This document shows, piece by piece, positions 47,765 through 56,715 of a DNA stretch of 64,000 bases. The position numbers and the translations under genes are program-made. The notes under the pieces are model-generated. The model saw only the letters and a list, made by a program, of their open reading frames with translations, was not told the origin of the DNA and ran no database searches. Each line of letters starts with the position of its first letter. The stretch's first letter is position 1. Source of the DNA: Annona cherimola (taxonomy: Eukaryota > Streptophyta > Magnoliopsida > Magnoliales > Annonaceae); NCBI GenBank assembly GCA_030490835.1, contig CM059972.1, forward strand, positions 92,489,137 through 92,553,136, given 5' to 3'.

Positions 47765-48085
47765 GATGCACTTAGCCAGAGTGCATTTATACTATTTTTT
47801 ATTTTTTTGAAAATTTCTTATACAACCGTTAATCTATGTATATTTAATATGTGTATCAAGGTTTACCATTTTTCAAGATTTTTAAATATTTTTCTTTTAA
47901 AAAATCAATGGCATTTTTAGTTGTATAAAATAAAATGTCAGAAATTTTCAAAAATAAAATATTTAAAAATATCTTAAAATGGTAAAACTTGATCTATATG
48001 TTAAATACACTTAGATTAATAGCTGTATAAAAAATTTCTAAAAAATAAAAAATGAGTTAAAGCACCTTGGTGCACTGTATGAGTC
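47765..48085. mobile_element. MITE of family A, full-length
   Basis: GATGCACTTAGCCAGAGTGC on the left and CACCTTGGTGCACTGTATGA on the right. Arms of over 100 bp pair through TACAACCGTTAATCTA and TAGATTAATAGCTGTATA and through TCAAGGTTTACCATTTT and AAAATGGTAAAACTTGA. Confidence 0.8.
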
Positions 48086-48174
48086 CTTTTTTTATATTGT
48101 TGCATTTATTTTAATCCGCTAAAAGATGCAGTTGAGTATAAATTGGAAGCTTCACTCGATGTACATTCTAGAGG

Positions 48175-48445
48175 TGTGTTTGGAAAGTGATAAAATTTTT
48201 ACATGAAAAATTTTGTGTAAAAGTTTTGAATTTGAAGAGAATGATGTAATATCGTAACGGTAATGATGATGAGTAAAAAGAATAATGTTAAAATGGATAG
48301 GTTAGTTATATAGATAATTGTGTAGAAATTATTAGAAAATATGGTAATTATATAAGAAGGTGTTAAAATAATTAAAAAATAGGATAATTATGGATAATAG
48401 AAATTTTTATTTTAACATTTTTCTCTCATTGTCAAATACACCCTA
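48175..48445. mobile_element. MITE of family C
   Basis: GGTGTGTTTGGAAAGTGATA on the left; reverse complement of right end GGGTGTATTTGACAATGAG. CTA flanks both ends (about 48170 and 48444), consistent with a 3-bp PIF/Harbinger-type duplication. Confidence 0.7.
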
Positions 48446-49080
48446 GGTAGTGCACTACTGGGACTTAGAAAGAAGGGGCTTACTTTTTCAGGGTTTAGGG
48501 GATATTTTAGTCATTTTTCATGGATACAAACACTTTTAGATTATGCTCTATTCAATTGTAGTAGTGATTGGATAAAAATAATGGTCAAGTAATCAAGCTT
48601 TCACTTTAATTGTGGATGACGAAGGTAATTTTAGATGCAAAAAGCGAGGCTTTTTTAATTAATGATTTGTTTTTCTATGTAAGTAGGTTACATATAAATG
48701 GTTTACTACTTTTTAAAGTAACTAACTTACATATAAATGGTTTCATGTAACTTCTTTCATTTTTAATATTTGATTTTTGATAAAAAAATCCACTCTATTC
48801 ATTATATTTAATGTTTTATTAAATTAAATATAATATATAGTTTAGGATAAATTTTGGAGAACATAATTCCACATAACTAGGATTAAATATTTCATCAAAA
48901 ATAGGATCATATAAAAATGGTTTCACGTAACTCTACTTATTTTTCTATATTGACGATTGATGGGGAGTGAAATTAATGAAACGTTCACTCCATTTTGTAA
49001 GGTAGAGATATTTCATAGAAGTGGGGCTCAATTACATAAAGTTGTAAAAGGCTGTATGTAGAGCTAAGTGCAAATAGCTT
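48446..49080. other. AT-rich intergenic DNA
   Basis: TTACATATAAATGGTTT is repeated at 48690 and 48730. No coding sequence recognised. Confidence 0.45.
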
Positions 49081-49081
49081 T

Positions 49082-49350
49082 GGGTGTATTTGAAAAGTGA
49101 TAAAATTTTTAATGAAAATTTTTTGGTATAAAACGAGAAAAAATAATATGATATGATAGAGATAATAATGTTAAATAAGGAGAATAAAGTTAAAGTAGAT
49201 AAATTAGAGTAGTAGTATAGAAATGATTTAAAATAAGATAATTTGTATACGAAGATTTGAAGAATAATTTAAAAACAAGGTAGTGCTAAAGAATGAAAAA
49301 TTTTAAATTAAAAATTTTGATTAAAAAATTTATAAAAAAACAAACAAACT
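49082..49350. mobile_element. MITE of family C
   Basis: GGGTGTATTTGAAAAGTGAT on the left and CAAACAAACTCT on the right. GAATAAAGTTAAAGTAGATA matches the family body. Confidence 0.65.
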
Positions 49351-49456
49351 CTACCATAATAGAATTGGATTTGCTATTAAATGTCATAATTAATTTAATT
49401 TTTCTTTCGAGAGCTCGCTAATAGCAATTGGGTTGGGTGAACATTAATTTGGAAGT

Positions 49457-49806
49457 TGTTACAGTTGATTGTTTTTATTGGAAATCATGTGATGTGAAAG
49501 TGTATCTGAATCCATGTGTATAGATTCCACTTAAAGACTGTGTATGAAGTTTCGAGTACAAGGTCTTCTTCCCCAGCACTTCTCCCTTTGGTACTCATAG
49601 TAGGTGGGAATTGCTTGTTCTTTTGTGTGTGAGAGAGGGACCTAGAGTCATCTGTTTAAATAGAGCCCTTCTTATCATGACTCCTAGTAGATATATAACA
49701 TCATCTCACAAAGACTGCATACATATCCTTTACATGCTGGGCTATCTTAGCTTAATCTAAATACTGCTATTTTAATTGAGACGCCTTTACGTGGGTAATT
49801 CTAACA
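49457..49806 (-). repeat. 3' LTR of decayed minus-strand Ty1/copia element
   Basis: Read on the minus strand it starts TGTTAGAATTACCCACG and ends GTAACA (350 bp, near-matching TG/CA ends). Just outside its 5' end is a polypurine tract (CAAATGGGAGAA on the minus strand). A TATA-like TATTTAAA lies near 49655. It sits about 670 bp beyond the RNase H region, as expected. Confidence 0.7.
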
Positions 49807-49977
49807 TTCTCCCATTTGATGGTCTAATTTAAAATAATAAGTAAAAAAAATTATATACATAATACATTCTTTGAATTTAACATTTTAAAAATTACTGAAT
49901 AAGTGCACCCTTTTGAAAAACATGCCCAATCGTTGCAAACACAATTCTACATTAATACTTAGTTTAAGAAAATTCGT

Positions 49978-50228
49978 CAATATGGATCAGGCGGTTGTAT
50001 GCAATATGCAATACACTTCCTTCCATATACCACAATATTAACAAATTCATTTAATTAAAGTTCTTAATGACTAATTTATAGTAGTGTCCTATATTAAATT
50101 CATCAATATGGATCAGGCGGTTGTATGCAATATGCAACACACTTCCTTCCATATACCACAATATTAACAAATTCACTTAATTAAAGTTCTTAATGGCTGA
50201 TTTATAGTAGTGTCCCACATTAATGTCA
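49978..50228. repeat. 126-bp tandem duplication in the copia 3' non-coding region
   Basis: CAATATGGATCAGGCGGTTG starts at 49978 and 50104. The two units differ at only a few bases. Confidence 0.9.
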
Positions 50229-50474
50229 AATAGACAAATTCTTCTATTTCTAACTACATATTAATTGTTAACAAAATACAATAATGAAAAAAAATAATCA
50301 TCCAATATAGAATGTGTTGATTACATCATTAATTATATCATATAATAAGGCTCATATTTCTTATGTGTCATGAGAAAACTATAGGAGCCAAAGCCTTGGT
50401 TATGGGATCAACAATCATGTTAGTAGAGCCAAAAAAACTAATCGGTATTTAATATTCATAAATCCTTTGTTGCA

Positions 50475-50990
50475 CTAACATGAACTCAGCATCAATTGCT
50501 TGTTGGCACTAGTAATTCTTCTATAACTAGAGAAACTAATCGCTGATGAATTATCACAATTGATTTTTAAAGGCATAGAAATAGAATTTACAATTTTAAG
50601 CTCTGAGATGAATTTCTTCAACCATGATGCATATGAAGATGCTTTATGACAGCTAACAAATTCAGCTTCAATTGTAGAGTCAACTACACTGTTTTCTCTT
50701 ACTCTTCCATGAAAATTGTCCACTAACTAGTAAGAAAACTTAGTCTAATGTGAATCTTCTGTTATCCGTGCAATCAACGTAATCTGAATTCGTATAATCG
50801 ATCACTTCTAATTGATCAATGTTCTCATATGTGAGCTTACAATATTTAGTTCCTTGAACATATCACATCACTTTTTTTTACTGCTTTCCAATGTTCCATT
50901 CTTAGATTGCTTTTGTATCTTTCAAGTAATTCCACTTTATAGCTGATGTTATACGTGTGTAAACTTGAGCATACATCGTGCTCCCAAGAA
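50475..50990 (-). pseudogene. Copia RNase H region, broken
   Basis: The open stretch 50723-50475 reads VVDSTIEAEFVSCHKAS and INCDNSSAISFS, matching the copia RNase H motifs 'STxEAEY' and 'CDNxxAI'. Upstream similarity to the connection domain continues to about 50990, with stops. Confidence 0.8.
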
Positions 50991-51239
50991 CAAAGGTATA
51001 TGAGATGGACTTTATTTTTTATTTCTTAATTTCATTCTGTGGACACTGATGCGAATCATATTTTAATCTTTAAAGATTGACATTTCACATGATAAGCAGT
51101 TGAACATTTCGAATCTTTCTAAAATCTTATTAATATAAGCCCTCTATGACTACCCCAAAAGTCTCTGAGGTTTGTTTTGATAGACTTTAACTCTTATAAC
51201 ATATAATGCCTTGCCCATATATTTCATATTAAAATGTTC

Positions 51240-52358
51240 AAAAGGAATCATTGGTAGTAAGCAAAATATTATCCACATATAGAATAAAAAATATAAACTT
51301 GCTCCTGCTCAACTTTAGATATATATATATATAGAGAGAGAGAGTTGTTCCGGTGCAGTGACGCTGCACCGGAACAACAGTGCAGTGGCCCAAAAATGGG
51401 CCCCACATGATCATGAAATCATGATTTACTCCATTTAGAATAATGTATTCTATTACCATACCAATTTTCATCCCAATCAGATATGTATATGGGCCCAATC
51501 TGAAAATGGTACAAATCCAACGTAATAAAATAGTTTGATGTAAATAACAACTTTAAAGTATCTGATTGGGATGAAAATTGATATGGTAATAGAATACATT
51601 ATTCTAAATACAATGGGTGGAGTAGATCATGATTTCATGATCATGTGGGGCCCATTTTTAGGCCATTGCACCGCTGTTCCGGTGCAGTGACGCCGCACCG
51701 GAACAACTCTCATATATATATATATTGGTCACTAATATTTTCTGTAAATCTGAAGGAATTGATAACTTTGTTAAATTTTAAATACCACTGTCAGAAAACA
51801 TGTTTAAGTCCATACATGGATTTCTTTATTTGCATACTAATGTGTCATTTTCTTCCATTTTGAATCCTTCTAACTGCATCATATACACATCTTCTTCTAG
51901 ATCCCTATTTAAGAATGCTGCCTTTACATTCATTTGGTATAACTCTAAATTAAAATGAGCAACTAATGCCATAATGGTTCTGAATGAATCTTTTCTTGAG
52001 ACTGGTGCAAAGGTCTTCTTGTAATCAATATCGTGTGTTTGAATGAATCCTTTCACAATAAGTTTAGTCTTGTAGTTTTCTATATTCCTTTAGGGTCCCA
52101 TTTGGTTTTGAAGATTCAATTACAGCCAATCAGTTTATATCCTTTAAGCAACTTAACAAGATTTCAAACTTTATTTTTGTGCATGGATGCTATTTCATCT
52201 TTCATAATATTAATCCATAATTCAAATATTTTACTATTAATGGTTTCTTTGAATGTCAATGGATAATTTTCAACACAAGGATAGTCAATACATCCTTCAA
52301 CGTATACAATGTAGTCATCTAAAGTAGCAAGTCTCCTTACTCTGTGAGACATTCTCAA
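51240..52358 (-). pseudogene. Copia reverse transcriptase, broken and split by a MITE
   Basis: The stretch 52358-52164 carries the lead-in (DDYIVYVEG, LWINIMKDEIASM). The stretch 52056-51826 carries KGFIQTHDIDYKKTFAPVSR and MNVKAAFLNRDLEEDVY. After the MITE, 51310-51240 carries FFILYVDNILL, where the catalytic second Asp is Asn. Frameshifts and the MITE insertion make it non-functional. Confidence 0.85.
51340..51711. mobile_element. Foldback MITE with terminal hairpins, bordered by (TA)n
   Basis: GAGAGTTGTTCCGGTGCAG on the left pairs with the right end CGGAACAACTCTC. The arms are about 175 bp each and meet near 51525. The left terminus also folds on itself: GTTGTTCCGGTGCAG and CTGCACCGGAACAAC form a perfect 15-bp stem with a TGACG loop (51344-51378). 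The right end has a matching hairpin. Flanks are ATATATATATATA on both sides (plus a short GA run on the left). Inserted in the copia reverse transcriptase. Frames inside are spurious. Confidence 0.9.
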
Positions 52359-52439
52359 CTCATTAATATGTTCTACATTGTTATCATGATGAACATCATT
52401 TGGAATGAAAGTCGGTTCATTATCAACCTTTTACATAAG

Positions 52440-54018
52440 TTTTTCACGAGCTGCGTATATATCTAATTAAAATGCTCGTTTTAACGCAAATATACGTGTT
52501 AATCAAGTAATAAATAGTGAGTTAAGTATCGTTCCCATGAGGATATGGTTTAACTAAGATTATTAATTAGTTTAGTTATTTTCGGTGAGTAGAAAACAGA
52601 TTTCATAATTAAGAATGAAAATTCCAAATGCATAAAAGAAATAGAGAAGAGTTTTATAGAACAGCTGGAATACTAAAAGGGAATTATCAATTGGAGATGA
52701 CAGATGGGATAGTTGGGAATCATTGAATCTAAACTATATTGCACTAGTTCCTTTTCATTAGATTGTACATGAATTTACTAGTTCAAGTTCAATAGTCTCT
52801 ATATATATCTTTCAACACATATAAAGCTAATTACACCACATTCATTCGCTATGTTCCCATGCAATTAAATGAAATGGAATTGATAGATACATAACTTGTT
52901 CATGACTACATAGAGTTTAACAGTATATTTCTATCCATTAAACAACTCCTCTTAACAAAGAAGAAACCTATACCCTACACATGGATCTAGAAGGAATTTT
53001 TCTTTTTTAAGGATAAATCTTGCAATTAAATCGTCTTTTTTTTTTTTTTTTTTTGATCAAAGGAAATTAAATCGTCTTACAAGGTAGCTAATCTTGTAAA
53101 AAGCATTCGACAACATATGCAAGGGTAAATCCACATCGCACAATCATATAAAAATTAAATATTCATTTATGAATCTTAAAAACCAAAACAGTATAGTTAG
53201 ATATCAATTCATCCTAACTTTCCATCTATAGAAGTTTAGCTCAAAGACATGACATTAACATCCATGACATCCATAAGGAAAGTATTCCAAGAAAAACGGA
53301 GAAAAAATAGAATGAGAAAGGAAAAACTAAATCTTGGAAGCATCCACCAATGATATCGAATCTCCTCTTCAGATTGCTCTGGAAACGAGTTCTGTTCCTT
53401 CTCTAGTGTGGCTGCTCTATCGCTCTCTCTCTTTCTCCTGCACAAATCCTTAGGTTTCTATTTAAATCATTTAACCCGTACAGCACACGTGCAGAAACAC
53501 ACGTGTGCGGATTCACCGTGGTGCCTAGGCACCAACTCCCTGGGTGCTGCGTAACTTAGAAACTCTTTGGGATGCCTCTGCATACTAATGAAGTGACTTG
53601 AAAACTTTCCAGAATGCATTTGTATGCTAGTGAAGTGGCGCCTAGGCGTCCCACGCTAGCACTTGGGTGCCAACTCATTGGAAGCATTTTACCGTGTGAA
53701 GTGCTGAAACTTCTGGCTAAGGCATGTAGGGTGGCGCCTGAGCGCTAGCTTACCTGCTACTTCACTTGGCTCCGTTCTTCATTCGACTCGCTCGCATGCC
53801 TGTACTTGTCCGTCCTTTCTGCAAAAATGACTGAAACTAAATAAATGAACTAAAAATGCCTATTTTATACTAAAAATGCATAAAAACTACATAATTCTCC
53901 TAAAATGCAAAACGAGTGAAAATAAGCTAAATGGATGCAAATTAAACATATTCTTTTGAACTAACACGCTAAAATAGTCTGAAATGGGTCATAATAACTC
54001 ACATTTCGCGAGTTATCA
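52440..54018. mobile_element. LTR-like insertion in the copia element, about 1.6 kb, probably minus strand
   Basis: It interrupts the copia linker. Read on the minus strand, the right edge starts TGATAACTCGCGAAATGTGA, a TG start typical of LTRs. Toward the left edge is ATCAAGTAATAAATAGTGAG followed by TATCGTTCCCATGAGGA, a layout common near the 3' ends of plant LTRs. No coding sequence was recognised. It may be a solo LTR or a small non-autonomous element. The exact left edge and target duplication are unresolved; a poly-T tract is at 53037-53054. Confidence 0.55.
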
Positions 54019-54217
54019 GTTGCATAGTAATTTCTAGTTGTTGATCTGTCCTGTCATGATCAACAATCTTAGTTTTTGCATCTGTCAATAAGGTGCTAGA
54101 GAAAGGATCCTCAATCTCCACAACTTTTACATTTTGTGGAGTTGTGCTCTCACTATTTTCATCATTTTCAATCAATTGAGTTGTTCTAGTATCAATGATC
54201 CTAGTATTGTAAGACAA
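53999..54217 (-). pseudogene. Copia linker between integrase and reverse transcriptase
   Basis: A hydrophilic open stretch beginning MSYNTRIIDTRTTQLIEN, continuous upstream with the integrase C-terminal region (FFIRYLE, then a stop, then YKFYSLSYN). It is cut by the insertion edge at about 54018. Confidence 0.55.
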
Positions 54218-54239
54218 ACTATAAAACTTGTACTCTTTA

Positions 54240-54960
54240 AACTATTCTAGATACCTAATAAAGAAACAATTAATAGTTCTTGGGCTAACTTTCTTTTCTT
54301 GTGGATTAAGTACCTTTGCTTCTGCTTAGTAACTCCAAATACGTGTATGCCTCATACTAGATTTTCTGCTTGCCCACAACTTGAATGAAGTTTTAAGAAC
54401 AGCTTTACTGGGAACTCTATTGAGGATATATATAGTAGATTTCAAGGCATCACTTCACAATAATAAGGGTAAGGATCAGTTACTAATCATACTCATTGTA
54501 TTTATGAAAATATGATTTCTCATTTCAGAAATATAATTTTGCTAGAGAGTTCCCGACATCGTATAACGAAGTTTAATAGCATTCTCTTCTAAAAATTTAG
54601 CAAATGGTCAAAAGATTTGACATAATTCACCATGTTTACCATAATATTCAACACTTTTTTCAGATCTCACAATTTTAATTTTTCTATCCAATTTCTTTTT
54701 TGCTAACTCTTTAAATATTTTGAAAGCATTCAATGAGCCAGATTTTTCATGCAATAGGAAAAGAGAACAATAATGTGAGAATTCATCAATAAATATGGTA
54801 AAACACTTTTCACCTCTAATATATAATGAGAATGGAACACAAATGTTATTGTGGATTAATTTTAAAAATTCATTACTTATTATAACATTCTTTTTTGGGT
54901 TTTGTTTTGTTTTCCTTTAATATAATCAATGTATATTCCAAAATTGATATGTAACCCAAT
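54240..54960 (-). pseudogene. Copia integrase region, broken
   Basis: Readable pieces include CFTIFIDEFSHYCSLFLLHE, KIKIVRSEKSVEYYGKHG and YILNRVPSKAVLKTSFKLW, in the order of the copia integrase core and C-terminus. The first catalytic Asp is Asn and the second is Glu (VRSE). Stops occur throughout. Confidence 0.8.
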
Positions 54961-55023
54961 CTTTTATGTCATAACATGGAGAATTTTTCATCAATCATAC
55001 AATATTTAGTATCAACTATAGAT

Positions 55024-55435
55024 TTAGGTGGATGAACAATTAAGAAATAAATAATCTGCATTTATTTGATATAAACCATTAATCAATCTTCCAATACCAA
55101 CTAAACTAGAATATCTAAATAAAGAAAATTTTGAATTTGCAAAATTGGAAGAATAATCCATTACATTGAGTTTTGATATAAAAAAAATTAAATTTTTAGA
55201 AACAGATGGAACATAGAAAACATCATGCAATTCTAGAAAATACTTCTTATCAAGGTGAAACCTATAATTCTCAGCTACTTTGACTTTAGACTTTGTCAAA
55301 TTACCTATTAAAATTACATACAATTTTTGTTTGCAGTTTGAAAGAAATACCTACAAAGAGTTTGAAACATGAATAACAGTACCTGAGTTAATGCACCATA
55401 AATTAGAGAATATATTTATGAAATTAGTTTCAAGC
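55024..55435 (-). pseudogene. Copia protease end and gag-pre-integrase region, broken
   Basis: The open stretch 55323-55024 reads LHDVFYVPSVSKNLIFF and INGLYQINADYLF, typical of the region before integrase. Upstream to 55435, INSG stands where the protease D-S/T-G motif should be. The hAT-like element cuts it at 55436. Confidence 0.75.
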
Positions 55436-55971
55436 AGTGTTATAAGAACCAGACCGGACCGGCCGGTCGGACCAGTCCGATTGGGAACCGGTCAAATTTT
55501 CGGTTCGATACCCTCGGTTCGATTCATTTATATAAAACCGTCCGAACCGGTGAACCGGCGGTCGAACCGGGATATGCGGTCGAACCGTATTCGACCGGTC
55601 AGACGGTTTTATATATATATATAAACACCAAATGAAGTCTGTTACGTAACCCACTTCCTGACTCTCGCTCGCTGCCCCTCTCTCATTTCCCCCCCTTCGT
55701 TGTTTCTGAAATCTAAACCCTAAAATATCGTCATCGTCTCCTCGCAGTGGCAACACCTGTCATCATCAACTCAACGTCCTCGGCCCTCGTAGCGCTCGCC
55801 GCCCGCATCGTGCCGGCCGCTGGCTGCTCCCGCAGCACCCGCTGGTTCGAACCATTGCCTCTCTGTTTCTATTTCTCTGTTCTCGGATCCATCATCCGCT
55901 CATCTTCTAGCAGAAGACAAATCACCAACCCGAAGCATGGCGGGTTTTAACCCCAAGTAGAGGGGCATTTC
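55436..55971 (+). mobile_element. hAT-like element, left part, interrupted by the Sirevirus
   Basis: It begins CAGTGTTATAAGAACC, a hAT-type CAGTG terminus, followed by dense CCGG/CCGGTC words (55448-55600) and a (TA)n run. Then comes a CT-rich stretch with TCTAAACCCTAAA (5'-UTR-like) and a short frame from 55747 (MATPVIINSTSSALVALAAR), unrecognised. The Sirevirus LTR starts at 55972, so the right half lies beyond the window. Superfamily call by terminus only. Confidence 0.45.
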
Positions 55972-56131
55972 TGTTGGAAATATGTGGAAAACAAGCTAAA
56001 TCTATGTTTTGATGATTAACAAATCAATTTGAGTAAGTCTTGGCTACTAACACGTTTGTGAAAATGTTTAAGGGATATACATTTGAAGAAAATAAAGTAT
56101 GAAAGGCCAAGTCGTTCCCCAAGTCGACTCC

Positions 56132-56658
56132 AAGAGAAGAAACGAAGACAATCACAAAGGGAAGAAAGCTATTGCGTTAAAAGCGGCACACAACTCAGAA
56201 GAGTCTACCTCCTCTTCGCATAATGATAATGAAGATATTGCACTTCTCACTCGCAAATTCCGAAAATTTGTGAGAAAAAAAAGAACTTCAAGGACTTCAA
56301 AGAAAGAACAAGAAGAGAGAAGAAGAAGGAGCCAACGAAGTGCTACAAATGCGGCGGGATAGGACACATACAAGCTCAATGTCCTACGCCGGAAGAGAAA
56401 TCAAAAGAGTATCAAGAGAGGAAGGAAGGACATGAAGGCAGAAAATACCAAAGGCCAAAGGGAAGAGGCATGTACGTTAATGAAGAGACTTCATCAACAA
56501 GCATCTCCTCAACCGACGAATTTGAGGCGGCAAATTGTGCTAGAATTTACTGCATGGCACGGATCGAACAAGAAGAAAACTTGTTATGTTTGAACACAAC
56601 GGAAGTTTTGGAAAAACAAACCATCTCAACAAAATGCACGAGCAATGAAGAGAGATGA
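56132..56658 (+). pseudogene. Sirevirus gag 3' half, unit 1, frameshifted
   Basis: Corresponds to 62382-62909. A poly-A tract near 56275-56282 has 8 A, where unit 2 has 9. This shifts the frame before the zinc knuckle, so the knuckle (CYKCGGIGH in the correct frame, near 56341-56382) is no longer joined to the upstream part. The knuckle Gly is intact here, whereas unit 2 has Arg. It ends at the same UGA (56656-56658). Confidence 0.85.
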
Positions 56659-56715
56659 GATTTACCTTTTTATTTTCAGATTTGTTTCAAGGCAAAGGCG
56701 AACAATGTATGGTTC

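Larger units (their letters stand above)
49807..55435 (-). mobile_element. Decayed Ty1/copia retrotransposon, internal part (minus strand)
   Basis: Read right to left, it carries the gag-pre-integrase region (55435-55024), integrase (54960-54240), a linker (54217-53999), the reverse-transcriptase lead-in (52358-52164), reverse transcriptase (52056-51240) and RNase H (50990-50475), then polypurine tract and LTR. The order is standard copia. It is interrupted by a roughly 1.6-kb insertion (52440-54018), a foldback MITE (51340-51711) and a hAT-like terminus at 55436. Catalytic residues are lost: the reverse-transcriptase motif reads YVDN, and the first integrase Asp is Asn (NNICVPF). Stops and frameshifts are frequent. 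The 5' LTR lies beyond the window or was lost. Confidence 0.85.

Noticed and set aside
51238..51863. Short frames on both strands containing GPTYFLP-like or hairpin-derived peptides
   Set aside because: They read through the foldback MITE; only the YVDN piece belongs to the copia element.
56099..56362. 87-codon frame starting with an ATG in the LTR start
   Set aside because: Artificial fusion of LTR and gag sequence across the deletion junction, ending at the frameshift; not an independent gene.
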